A stretch of 9,618 nucleotides of DNA from Candidatus Caccousia avistercoris (GCA_018715025.1 DVMK01000193.1:1-9618); one strand, 5' to 3'. Shown: positions 1-6,925, counted from the first letter of the stretch. A program made the numbers and translations. The notes: generated from the letters alone by a model not told the origin.

Positions 1-1179
1 CCCGGCGGCGGCAGCCTGCGCCTGCTGTACGGCGGGTACACCCTGCCCTCTATGCTGGAAATGTTCCAGGTGGTGCAGGATGCTTCCGCCATGGCGGGCC
101 TGACAGACGGGAAGGCTGCCCCCCAGCCGGCCCGCAAATATGACCTGGAAGCCACCGACCAGGCCATCCGCCAGGCCCGCCCCCAGGAAAGCACCATTTA
201 CGAAGCCCTGCGCCGCCGCTTCCCGCACTGTACCTACACCCAGGGCTGCGACTACCTGGACCCCGCCGTTTCCTGCCTGGACGCTGCCCGCGCCGCCGCC
301 CGGGAAGCGGACTACGCGGTGGTGTGCGTCAGCGGCAAAAACGGCTGGGGCCGTCACTGCACCACCGGCGAGGGGAACGACGACGCCTTTCTGCGGCTTT
401 CCGGCGCGCAGGAGGAGCTGGTGCAGGCCGTGCTGGCGGAAAATCCCCGCACCGTTGTCATCCACACCGACGGGCGGCCCATGGTGAGCGAGTGGATCTA
501 CGAGAACGCGCCCGCCATTGTGGAGGCCCTGGCGCCCGGCGGCTGGGGCGGGGAAGCCCTGGCCGGACTGCTGGCTGGGGAATTCTCCCCCGCGGGCCGC
601 TTCCCGCTGGACCTGCCCCGCTCGGTGGGCCACGGCCCCCTGCCCCATTGGGAACACTGCGGCAGCACCGGGGAAAGCTTCGCCGCCGGTTCCCTGAACC
701 GGGACGGGTACCTGCGCTCCCGCTGTACCCCCCTGCGCCCCTTCGGCTTCGGCCTTTCCTACACCCAGTTCCGCTACCAGGATTTTCACCTTCACATCGC
801 CCCCAACGGCAGCGCCCGGGCAGAGGTGACGGTGGAAAACACCGGTTCCATAGAGGGGGATGAGGTGGTACAGCTGTACGGGCGCGACTGCCTGGCCTCT
901 TATGTACGCCCGGCCCAGGAGCTGGTGGGCGTCTGCCGCCTTTCCCTGCGCCCCGGGGAACGGAAGCGGGTGGTGTTTTCTTTCCAGCTGAATCAGTTTG
1001 CCTTTCCCGACGCCTACGGCGTGTGGCGGCTGGAGGCCGGGGACTTTCAGTTTTTCACAGGCGGCAGCAGCGCCGACCGCCGCGCCGAGGCCCGTTACAC
1101 CCTTCCCTGCACCCGCCGGGTAGAACCGGAGTATCGCGGCTTTTTCGCAGAGGCTCAAACGGAGCAAAGCAAACCGTAA
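1..1179 (+). CDS. Glycoside hydrolase family 3, C-terminal part (5' end outside window)
   Basis: The frame is open from base 1 and ends in TAA at 1177-1179, giving 392 visible residues. Full-length GH3 enzymes with this layout usually have 700-800, so the N-terminal barrel with the nucleophile Asp lies outside. The visible part is the alpha/beta-sandwich domain followed by the fibronectin-III-like domain. Diagnostic stretches are GEGNDDAFLRLSGAQEEL (Glu at visible residue 124 sits where the acid/base Glu usually lies), APGGWGGEALAGLLAGEFSP, and FGFGLSYTQF at residues 248-257. A Fn3-like tail follows with VENTGSIEGDEVVQLYGRD and a late LSLRPGE. The internal ATG at 52 is not a credible start because homology begins before it. 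GH3 enzymes remove terminal beta-linked glucose, xylose or GlcNAc; the sugar cannot be told without the missing half. It converges on the seven-gene operon. No classic T-tract terminator follows, only hairpins at the stop codon. Confidence 0.93.
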   Translation, partial: PGGGSLRLLYGGYTLPSMLEMFQVVQDASAMAGLTDGKAAPQPARKYDLEATDQAIRQARPQESTIYEALRRRFPHCTYTQGCDYLDPAVSCLDAARAAAREADYAVVCVSGKNGWGRHCTTGEGNDDAFLRLSGAQEELVQAVLAENPRTVVIHTDGRPMVSEWIYENAPAIVEALAPGGWGGEALAGLLAGEFSPAGRFPLDLPRSVGHGPLPHWEHCGSTGESFAAGSLNRDGYLRSRCTPLRPFGFGLSYTQFRYQDFHLHIAPNGSARAEVTVENTGSIEGDEVVQLYGRDCLASYVRPAQELVGVCRLSLRPGERKRVVFSFQLNQFAFPDAYGVWRLEAGDFQFFTGGSSADRRAEARYTLPCTRRVEPEYRGFFAEAQTEQSKP

Positions 1180-1262
1180 ATTTTCGGGGGCGGTACCCCG
1201 GAAATTTATGGTTTGACCGTGGGGCGGCAACCGCCCCACGCGGGGTACCCCCCATACCGTGG
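1170..1262. repeat. Multi-hairpin intergenic element overlapping the GH3 stop codon
   Basis: Stem 1 pairs 1170-1189 with 1196-1215: 20 base pairs, two of them G-U wobbles in RNA, with a 6-base loop; it contains the GH3 stop codon. Stem 2 is a perfect 10-bp hairpin, 1218-1227 with 1231-1240, loop CAA. A 9-bp inverted repeat, 1192-1200 with 1241-1249, encloses stem 2 and competes with stem 1. ACCGTGG is repeated directly at 1216-1222 and 1256-1262. No T tract follows, so it is not a standard intrinsic terminator. It could be a palindromic repeat (REP/MITE-like), a 3' RNA-stabilising structure, or a terminator of another type. Confidence 0.6.
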
Positions 1263-1389
1263 TGAAACTTGGCCGCGGAACTGCACCCCTCCAGCTTCCC
1301 CGCTAAAAATTGCCTTTTTCTTCGCTCTGCTTTTTCTGCTTTGCATCCAACTATAAATTCATCTAATTTCTACTTTGCCGCATCACATC
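1263..1389. other. AT-richer intergenic stretch with no gene seen
   Basis: This stretch lies between the hairpin element and the terminator at 1390. It is visibly poorer in GC than its surroundings, with runs such as CTTTTTCTTC and CTTTTTCTGC on the + strand. I found no ORF with a ribosome binding site, no tRNA-like fold and no convincing promoter on either strand. Confidence 0.5.
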
Positions 1390-1422
1390 AAAAAATGGGC
1401 AGGACCCTATGGGTTCCTGCCC
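1390..1422 (-). terminator. Rho-independent terminator of the small minus-strand unit
   Basis: Read on the minus strand, an 11-12 bp stem (1411-1422 with 1397-1407, one bulged base, loop ATA) of GGGCAGGA type is followed by A and then six T (1390-1395). It faces the small transcription unit that starts near 1661. On the + strand no T tract follows, so it does not obviously serve the GH3 gene. Confidence 0.8.
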
Positions 1423-1493
1423 GTCTCTGATCGCGGAGATAAAGCCCGCGCACGATTCCATTCACATTTAATCTAAAAACCTCGCCAACCTCC

Positions 1494-1581
1494 TCACTCC
1501 TCCTCTTCCTCTGTGCCGTCAGGAAACGCACAGCTGGTAATGATGAAATCCCGTTACTGTCACAAATATCCCATCCAGCAT
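1494..1581 (-). pseudogene. 20-codon ORF, probable remnant of a small HIRAN-type protein gene
   Basis: ATG at 1581 follows GGGAGGT (1591-1597) at 9 bases, an excellent start signal. The ORF runs 20 codons to TGA at 1519-1521. It begins MLDGIFVTVTGFHHY, which I recognise from memory as resembling the N-terminus of short Clostridia HIRAN-domain proteins (usual start M-VTVTG--HYYG, about 90-110 residues). An overlapping frame continues to TGA at 1494 and reads ITSCAFPDGTEEEEE, plausible as the tail of the same kind of protein. The simplest reading is an internal deletion that joined the two ends out of frame. It has its own consensus promoter (1668-1696) and terminator (1390-1422). Alternatives are a real micro-protein or a small RNA. 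The HIRAN assignment rests on about 15 residues and is tentative. Confidence 0.4.
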
Positions 1582-1667
1582 TTCCGCGTTACCTCCCGTA
1601 AGCCTGCGTTTCCCAGATATTCCCCCGTGACCTTCCCTGCAAAAACCGGGCGCTTCCGCTCGAAAAC

Positions 1668-1696
1668 ATTATACGGAAAATGTCAGCCGATGTCAA
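1668..1696 (-). promoter_or_regulatory. Perfect consensus sigma-A promoter
   Basis: On the minus strand TTGACA (1691-1696), a 17-base spacer (1674-1690) and TATAAT (1668-1673) match the sigma-70/A consensus at all twelve positions with optimal spacing. Transcription should start near 1661. It lies just downstream of the operon terminator, so the short unit to 1390 (about 270 nt) is insulated on both sides. Confidence 0.85.
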
Positions 1697-1722
1697 ACCA
1701 GGGGAACCGATCCCCTTTCGTC

Positions 1723-1763
1723 AAAAAAAGGGCAGATTCGGGAGATTGTCCCTTTTCTGCCCT
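1723..1763 (-). terminator. Rho-independent terminator of the seven-gene operon
   Basis: On the minus strand an 8-bp stem (1756-1763 with 1729-1736, GGGCAGA type) carries an inner 4-bp hairpin (1749-1752 with 1740-1743) and runs into seven T (1723-1729). It begins 18 bases past the SDR stop codon and closes the operon. Confidence 0.88.
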
Positions 1764-1781
1764 AATGAAAAGATAGTCCCT

Positions 1782-2601
1782 TTACGCCCCTGGGAAGAAG
1801 TCGTGGGCCTTGATGCTGGTGCCGCCGTCCACCAGCAGGCACTGGCCGGTTATGTAGGCGGCCATGTCAGAGGCGAAAAACAGGGCGGCGTTGGCAATGT
1901 CCTCCATACAGCCGGAGGGAAGGGGCTGGCATTTGGCGCAGTCCTTCAGGAATTGATCCTTCTCCTTCTGCGTGGCCATGCCGTCCATCACGTCCTGCAT
2001 CACGTCGCTGAGGATGAGGCCGGGGGCTACGGTGTTCACCCGCACCCCGTCCGGGGCGAAATCCAGGGCCATGGCCCTGGCCGCCGCGTTCATGGCCCCC
2101 CTTGGTGCCTGCGTAAATCATGTTGGTGGGCTGGGTCATCTGGCTGTGAATGGAGGAAATGTTCACAATACAGCCCCTGTTCTTCCGCAGGCTGGCGGCA
2201 AAGCGGCGGGCAAAGCGCAGGCCGCTCAGGTAGTTGGTTTCTATCAGCCGGGCCATGTCCTCGTCACGAAAATCTTCCACGGTGCAGTGGCAGTTTACCC
2301 CCACGGTGCAGACCAGCACATGAAAGCCGCCGCTGTCGCGCAGGGCCTGGGTGGCGGCGGCCTCGCTCTGTTCCCCCAGGGCCAGGTCGCACACATAGCC
2401 CCGGCAGGCGGGGTTAAGCCTTTGCAGCTCTTCCTCTGCGGCGCGCACGTAGGCTTCGTTCCGCCCGGCGAAGTAAATTTCCGCCCCCTGGCGGGCAAAC
2501 AGAACCGCGATGCTCTTCCCGATCCCCCTGGCGGCGGTGGTGATGAACACCTTTTTCCCCTCCAGCAGGCGGTTATAATCCGTAATGTATTTTTCAAACA
2601 T
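1782..2601 (-). CDS. SDR-family NAD(P)-dependent oxidoreductase, interrupted by a +1 frameshift
   Basis: Last gene of the operon, 19 bases after the RraA-like gene, with GGGAGGAAG before ATG 2601. The N-terminal frame shows a cofactor motif TTAARGIG at residues 21-28 (the usual TGxxxGIG with Thr for the first Gly), Asn123, Ser149/Ser150, and the catalytic Tyr163 and Lys167 in YAGTK. Just after Lys167, a run of six G (+ strand C at 2096-2101) shifts the frame. With five G the reading is YAGTKGAMNAAARAMALD and continues through VNTVAPG and LLVDGG to TAA at 1782, an SDR of normal length (272 residues). As written, the N-terminal frame reads nonsense until 1867, and the C-terminal 103 residues are open from ATG 2093. 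A sequencing or assembly error in a homopolymer, slippage, or recent decay are all possible. SDRs of this type oxidise or reduce sugar or sugar-acid hydroxyls; the substrate is unknown. Confidence 0.88.
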
Positions 2602-2620
2602 AATCGAACGCTTCCTCCCG

Positions 2621-3538
2621 CTACATGGATTCTATGTCGAAGCGGCGGAGCATCTCCTGCACGGCCTCCTCGTCGCCTGCGGCGGCACGCAGCTCTACGC
2701 TCCAGTCCAGCCCGCGGTACTTGGCGGCCTCTGGGGCGGCGTCAATGAAGGCCAGCAGCTCCTGCATCATCTCCTTCGGCCACACCGGGGCGTCAATGTC
2801 GGCGGTGGTGTAGATTCCCTGCTCCAGCTTGGGGAAGCCGTACAGATCCCTTACCTGCATTTTGTAGGCGTTCTCAATCACCAGATCCACCATGTGGCTG
2901 GGCAGGAACAGCACCCCGTTGTCGCTGCCCACCACAATGTCCCCCGGCAGGCAGATGGCCTCGCCAATGCGGCAGGGGCCGTTGAAGGCGGTGAGCTCAC
3001 AGTCCCGGATGGGGGTGGGGTCTACGCCGCGGAAATACACCTGGGCGTCGATCTTCCGCATCTGCTCAATATCCCGGACGCCGCCCCACACCACGGCCCC
3101 GCCCGTCTTGGTGCGGGCTTTGACGGCGGTGGTCAGGTTGCCGCCCACAAAGGTCCCCTTGAAAATTTTGTCGTACAGGTCGCACACCACCACGTCGCCT
3201 TCCACCAGGCTGTCGATGACCCACTGGTTGCAGTCGCCCTTCCAGCCCTTGGCGGCGGCGGTGTCGAAGGAGAGGCGGCGCAGGTCGGGGCGCTGGGGGG
3301 CAAAGCAGCAGGTAACGGCCCTGCCGTACAGCTTTTTCCCCTGGTGCAGGGTTCGCAGGTTCCCCTGAAACTGGAACCGGTAGCCGCTGAAATACAGCGG
3401 ATGCCAAATCTCCTCCTGGGTGAGGGTCTTGATGATCGCCAGCTTTTCGTCGCTCACCCTGGGGCGGCCGTCGGGGAACCGTTCCCCCTTCCACTCCCTG
3501 GTCAGCTCCAGAATATCTTCCCGCTCGTTCAGTCTCAT
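2621..3538 (-). CDS. RraA-like family protein, probable 2-oxo acid aldolase/decarboxylase
   Basis: Start ATG 3538 has AGGAGGG 8 bases upstream; 305 residues. The RraA/HMG-aldolase core is seen as GGNLTTAVKARTKTGGAVV, WGGVRD at 151-156 (Arg155 substrate-binding and Asp156 metal-binding in the family), and LPGDIVVGSDNGVLFLP at 197-213. Homologues include 4-hydroxy-4-methyl-2-oxoglutarate aldolases, Mg-dependent class II pyruvate aldolases that also decarboxylate oxaloacetate, and the RNase E inhibitor RraA. The core starts near residue 70, so there is an N-terminal extension of about 60 residues and a C-terminal one of about 80 compared with short RraA proteins of 160-220 residues. It follows the amidohydrolase by 21 bases. 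In this operon I infer cleavage of a 2-keto-3-deoxy sugar acid to pyruvate and an aldehyde, rather than an RNase regulator role. Confidence 0.85.
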   Translation of the reverse strand: MRLNEREDILELTREWKGERFPDGRPRVSDEKLAIIKTLTQEEIWHPLYFSGYRFQFQGNLRTLHQGKKLYGRAVTCCFAPQRPDLRRLSFDTAAAKGWKGDCNQWVIDSLVEGDVVVCDLYDKIFKGTFVGGNLTTAVKARTKTGGAVVWGGVRDIEQMRKIDAQVYFRGVDPTPIRDCELTAFNGPCRIGEAICLPGDIVVGSDNGVLFLPSHMVDLVIENAYKMQVRDLYGFPKLEQGIYTTADIDAPVWPKEMMQELLAFIDAAPEAAKYRGLDWSVELRAAAGDEEAVQEMLRRFDIESM

Positions 3539-3559
3539 AGCTTGTTCCCTCCTAATCGC

Positions 3560-4801
3560 TCATTTCCACAAGGTCCAGCTGCGCAGAAGACCGGGGGCCT
3601 TCCAGTACTCCTCGGGGGCTTCCCGCCATTCGGGCATGCTGCGGGCCTCTGGGTCGAACACCACTTCCCCGGCCCGCAGGGTGGCCACGCACTCCAGCCT
3701 TCCTTCTCCGGTCAGCCGGGCGCCACCGCAGTCCATGTAGCCGAAGCGGCCCTGGCGCACCCGAAGAACGGCCAGGTCGGCGCAGGCACCCTCCTCCAGC
3801 GTTCCCAGCTCCGGGTGGGAAACGGCCAGGGCCGGGGCCCTGGTCGCCCGGTACAGCACCTCTTCCAGCGGCATGCCCATGGCGTAAAATTTGCTCATCA
3901 CATACAGCAGGTCAATCACCGGCCCGGTCACGTTCTGGTGGTGCAGGTCGGTGGAGATGGTGTCGGGCCAGAAGCCCTGCTCCAGGCATCCCACCGCCTG
4001 ACGGAACCAGAAGCTGCCGGAGCCGTGCCCCACGTCGAAGCGGACGCCCCTCTCCCGCTCCTTCCACATATAATCGTACACCCGCCCCTGCTCGTCCAGA
4101 AGGGGGAACTGCTGGGCGAACACATGGGTGTGAATGTCCCCGGGGGCCAGCCGGGCCAGAATGGCCGGGTAGCTGCGCTCCGGCGGAATGGGGATGCTGT
4201 CCACCATGACGATTTTCCCGCTGAGGGCGGCGGCCTCCCGGGCGCCGTCGATGGAGGCAAAGGCCGGGTGCTCCGCGTCCTCGTGCCTGGCCCAGTAGTG
4301 AGCGCTCTTGATGCCCACAATGACGGCGCTCCACTCCTGCGCCACGGCGGCCGCAATTTTCGGGTTAATGTCCGCCACGGACTGCTCCGAATCGGTGTAA
4401 TGCATGCCCTTGGCGGCAATGTCCAGAAAGGCGAGCACCCGCAGCTTGGTGCGGTCAATCACATGCTCCTTGAAATCCCCGAAATTCCGCCAGCCGCAGG
4501 TTCCAGCGTCCACGGCGGTGGTCACGCCGCAGCGGAACATGTGCTCCTCGGCGTTGGTGGTGCGCAGGGAATCCTCCCGGGGGTAGGGGAACACCGGGAA
4601 AATGTGGCAGTGCAGGTCAATGAGGCCGGGGGAGATGACGCACCCCGCCGCGTCCACCACAGTTTGGGCGCTTTCCGCCGGAATGTGCTCCGCCTTTTTC
4701 GCCAGCCTGCCCGCCTTTACGGCAAGGTCGCCGGGGCGGATGGATTTGTCCGCCGGGTCGTACAGGCTGCCGCCCTGCAGCAAAAGATCATACTCTGCCA
4801 T
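3560..4801 (-). CDS. Amidohydrolase superfamily metallohydrolase (COG3964 deacetylase/dihydroorotase-like)
   Basis: 413 residues; ATG 4801 overlaps the end of the second Rid gene by 14 bases, with GGGGGAGAAGG upstream. The metal site is visible: His64 and His66 in DLHCH after strand 1, Lys165 in VGIKS (carboxylated lysine position), His226 in DIHTHVF, and Asp285 in ISTDLHH on strand 8. DVGHGSGSFWF at 256-266 and DAGTCGWRNF at 98-107 are typical of the COG3964 group. That group includes Agrobacterium Atu3266 (hydrolysis of acetylated hydroxy acids) and EF0837, often mis-named dihydroorotase. Odd point: strand 5 reads IVMVDSIPIPP, with Asp201 where the family usually has a metal-binding His. 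It sits next to a SelA-like PLP enzyme as EF0837-type genes do. A role as deacetylase of an N-acetyl amino sugar acid is inferred. Confidence 0.85.
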   Translation of the reverse strand: MAEYDLLLQGGSLYDPADKSIRPGDLAVKAGRLAKKAEHIPAESAQTVVDAAGCVISPGLIDLHCHIFPVFPYPREDSLRTTNAEEHMFRCGVTTAVDAGTCGWRNFGDFKEHVIDRTKLRVLAFLDIAAKGMHYTDSEQSVADINPKIAAAVAQEWSAVIVGIKSAHYWARHEDAEHPAFASIDGAREAAALSGKIVMVDSIPIPPERSYPAILARLAPGDIHTHVFAQQFPLLDEQGRVYDYMWKERERGVRFDVGHGSGSFWFRQAVGCLEQGFWPDTISTDLHHQNVTGPVIDLLYVMSKFYAMGMPLEEVLYRATRAPALAVSHPELGTLEEGACADLAVLRVRQGRFGYMDCGGARLTGEGRLECVATLRAGEVVFDPEARSMPEWREAPEEYWKAPGLLRSWTLWK

Positions 4802-5291
4802 CGTCCTTCTCCCCCTTCGCCCGGTACTCCTCCTTCAAAAGGAAAATCATCTCCACCTCCACAGGAATGTTGTGGTTGGGCATGTTCCGGGTTCCCATGA
4901 CGGTGCGGGCGTGCGGGCCGCGGTCCTGCAGGACCTGCACGCAAAGGTCGGAAAACCCGTCGGCCACCTTCCCCACCTCCTGAAAGCCGCGGCCGCAGTT
5001 TACCAGAACCAGGGCCCGCACCATTTTGCGGATGCAGTCCAGGCTACCGTACCGCTCCTGCACGGCCCGCAGCAGCGTTTTGCCGCACTCCGCGGCGGCG
5101 GCGTACCCTTCCTCCAGGGTCAGATCCTCCCCTACCCGGCCCCGGTACAGGGGCTCGTAGGTGTTAATATCCTCCGGGCCGTGGCCGGACACGTACACCA
5201 CGCCGTCCGCTTCCCGAATGGGGATGAGGGCCTTGTATTTGGGAAACTGCTGGGTGATCTCCCGGCCGTCCTCCCATATCGTGTGAATCAT
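4788..5291 (-). CDS. Rid-family protein (YjgF/YER057c/UK114), second copy
   Basis: 167 residues from ATG 5291, chosen over an upstream in-frame start because AAGGGGGG lies 9-10 bases before it and homology begins there. The Rid fold is seen in VVYVSGHGP, RVGEDLTLEEGYAAAAECG, YGSLD, LVNCGRGF and GFSDL, ending with GPHARTVMG (Arg129, the carboxylate-binding Arg) and PVEVEMIF (Glu147, the usual catalytic-region Glu). Rid proteins are homotrimers that hydrolyse reactive enamines and imines released by PLP enzymes. It begins 13 bases after its paralogue and overlaps the amidohydrolase gene, so it is translationally coupled. Its last 15 residues form a charged tail not shared with the first copy. 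The placement two genes after a PLP ammonia-lyase suggests it processes that enzyme's product. Confidence 0.88.
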   Translation of the reverse strand: MIHTIWEDGREITQQFPKYKALIPIREADGVVYVSGHGPEDINTYEPLYRGRVGEDLTLEEGYAAAAECGKTLLRAVQERYGSLDCIRKMVRALVLVNCGRGFQEVGKVADGFSDLCVQVLQDRGPHARTVMGTRNMPNHNIPVEVEMIFLLKEEYRAKGEKDDGRV

Positions 5292-5304
5292 AGCGCCGCC
5301 CCCC

Positions 5305-5772
5305 TTATCTGCGGATGCGGACAATGGCGTCCACGCATACGGGCATATTTCCCTCCAGCACATAGGCGCCCATGGCGGCCCGGGCGTGGCGGCCCCGCTG
5401 GCCGAAAATCTCTACCATCAGGTCGGAAAACCCGTTCATCACCGGCGGCATGTTATAGAAATCCCCGGCGCTGTTTACCAGGCCCAGCGCTTTCACAAAG
5501 TAGTCGACCCGGTCCAGGCTGCCGATGTAGGACTGGATGGTGCGCAGCATATTCAGGCCGCACAGGCGCGCCGCCTGGTAGCCCTGTTCCTCGGTAAGCT
5601 CGCCGCCCACACGCCCCACATAGGCGGGGGTGCCGTCGGGATTTACCGGGTAATGGGCGGAAAGATACAGCATATCCCCCGCCAGAACGGCTTCCGCCGT
5701 TCCCTTGCCCTTCCAGTCCGTCTGCTGCAGCCGGATGCCCAGCTGTTCCATCCTTTTCTCCGTTGCTCCCAT
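5305..5772 (-). CDS. Rid-family protein (YjgF/YER057c/UK114), first copy
   Basis: 155 residues from ATG 5772, preferred because AAGGAG lies about 9 bases upstream; a TTG at 5796 would add 8 residues but has a poorer site. Conserved blocks are MLYLSAHYP, GRVGGELTEEQGYQAARLC, GSLDRV, LVNSAGDF, NGFSDLMVEIFGQRGRHARAAMG (Arg131) and PVCVDAIV. It matches the class of Rid proteins with GKVG-LT-EEGY and GRHAR blocks. Asp148 replaces the usual Glu seen in the second copy, a conservative change that may alter substrate or activity. It shares many motifs with the downstream copy, so the pair looks like an old tandem duplication. It lies 46 bases after the PLP gene, the widest gap in the operon. Confidence 0.88.
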   Translation of the reverse strand: MGATEKRMEQLGIRLQQTDWKGKGTAEAVLAGDMLYLSAHYPVNPDGTPAYVGRVGGELTEEQGYQAARLCGLNMLRTIQSYIGSLDRVDYFVKALGLVNSAGDFYNMPPVMNGFSDLMVEIFGQRGRHARAAMGAYVLEGNMPVCVDAIVRIRR

Positions 5773-5818
5773 GGAAGCCACACTCCTTCTCTCCAATCAA
5801 TCTTTCCTCTGCGCGCTG

Positions 5819-6925
5819 TCAGGCCTGCGCCGGACGCCCGGCCTGCTCCGCCAGGATGCGGCAGGCCTCCTGCGTCTGCTGCAGGGTGAGCATTTGGGGG
5901 TGAAACCAGATGCCCTCCCCCTCCAGCCCCACCAGAAGCCCCGCCTCCCGCAGGGATTCCCGCAGGGCGGCGGCGGTGGCGGTGGGCGGTTCCCCGTACA
6001 CCCGGGGGGAAGCCTGCCCCACCGGGCCCAGGGGGTCCAGGCGGATGTTGCGGAAGCCGCACCGCTCCATGGTGCGGCGGCCCAGCAGGCACTTTTCCAT
6101 AAGCTGCTTCTGGCGGGCCTCCTCGTCCTCTGCCAAAAACTCCTTCAGGGCGGCGTACAGCCCGGCCATGGATTCCCGGGTAGCCTTGCAGCCGCGGCAA
6201 ACGCCGGCCTCCGGCGCGCCGAACCGGATAAAGCGCTCGATCCACTTCTGGCTGCCGAATACCAGGCCGGAATCCTGGGGGCCGGCGAGGGCTTTGCCCC
6301 CGCTGAACACCACCAAATCCGCCCCCATGCGGGTGTACTTCCACAGATTTTCCGCCGGGGGCAGCTGGGCGGCCGCATCCACCACAAGAGGGACGCCCTT
6401 CGCCTTCGCCACCTGCAGGGCTTCCTCCAGGGGCAGGGAAAGGCACGCGCCGTGGTACAGGAAGTAGAAAATCACCGCTGTCTTTTCCGTCACCGCCTGT
6501 TCCAGCACCCGGGCAGAGACGTACTCCCCCGGGGCACCGGCCTGCACAATGCGCGCGCCGGAGGCGGCCACGCTGCACGCATAGGGGGTAAGCTGGGGAG
6601 TGAGCAGCACCGCCTCGTTCTTCGCCAGGCGGGAGGCGTCCGGCAGGGCGTGCCAGGCGTCCCAGTCCTCGCCGCACAGGGCGGCGGCGGCGCACAGGGT
6701 CAGGCCGCAGGCCGCCCCGCTGGTGATGTAGGCCCCTTCGTTGCGGGTCATGCGGGCAATGGCGCGGCCGGTTTCCCGCTGCACCTCATACAGATCCACC
6801 CACCAGGCAGAGGCCTCCTGCATGGCCTGGTACACCGCCGGGGACATGCGGCTGGCCCCGTTTTTTGTAAAGGTATCCTCCGCGTTCAGGTACCGGCGGG
6901 CGCCAATCTCTTCCAGAAAGTCCAT
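5819..6925 (-). CDS. SelA-like PLP enzyme, DgaE-type amino sugar acid ammonia-lyase
   Basis: 368 residues, the usual length for this group. ATG 6925 overlaps the GH89 stop codon by one base (TAATG), with GGGGGAGGAGG ahead, so translation is probably coupled. Fold-type I PLP features: SGAACGLTL at 69-77 (phosphate-binding turn), VVDAAAQLPP with Asp183 (binds the pyridine nitrogen), and DLVVFSGGKALAGPQDSG with Lys211 as the Schiff-base lysine. DAAAQLPP-ENLW and FSGGK-L-GPQ are typical of the D-glucosaminate-6-phosphate ammonia-lyase (DgaE)/SelA-like group, not of selenocysteine synthase, which is longer. Such enzymes remove water and ammonia from a 2-amino sugar acid to give a 2-keto-3-deoxy acid through an enamine/imine. 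Whether this one needs a phosphorylated substrate cannot be read from the sequence; no kinase is nearby. Confidence 0.82.
   Translation of the reverse strand: MDFLEEIGARRYLNAEDTFTKNGASRMSPAVYQAMQEASAWWVDLYEVQRETGRAIARMTRNEGAYITSGAACGLTLCAAAALCGEDWDAWHALPDASRLAKNEAVLLTPQLTPYACSVAASGARIVQAGAPGEYVSARVLEQAVTEKTAVIFYFLYHGACLSLPLEEALQVAKAKGVPLVVDAAAQLPPAENLWKYTRMGADLVVFSGGKALAGPQDSGLVFGSQKWIERFIRFGAPEAGVCRGCKATRESMAGLYAALKEFLAEDEEARQKQLMEKCLLGRRTMERCGFRNIRLDPLGPVGQASPRVYGEPPTATAAALRESLREAGLLVGLEGEGIWFHPQMLTLQQTQEACRILAEQAGRPAQA

Noticed and set aside
1513..1776. 87-codon + strand ORF in the intergenic region
   Set aside because: GTG start without a ribosome binding site. It runs across the minus-strand promoter and the operon terminator, and the protein has no recognisable features.
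3560..4801. Dihydroorotase or allantoinase for the amidohydrolase
   Set aside because: The STDLHHQN and DVGHGSGSF motifs belong to the COG3964 group, and no pyrimidine or purine genes are nearby.
2585..4900. 771-codon open frame on the + strand
   Set aside because: It lies antisense to three well-supported genes (RraA-like, amidohydrolase, Rid) and reads His/Gly/Val/Leu-rich sequence without any domain. Long antisense frames are expected in GC-rich genes.
5819..6925. Selenocysteine synthase (SelA) for the PLP gene
   Set aside because: At 368 residues it is too short, it lacks selB or selD neighbours, and it has the DgaE-type DAAAQLPP and FSGGK-L-GPQ motifs.
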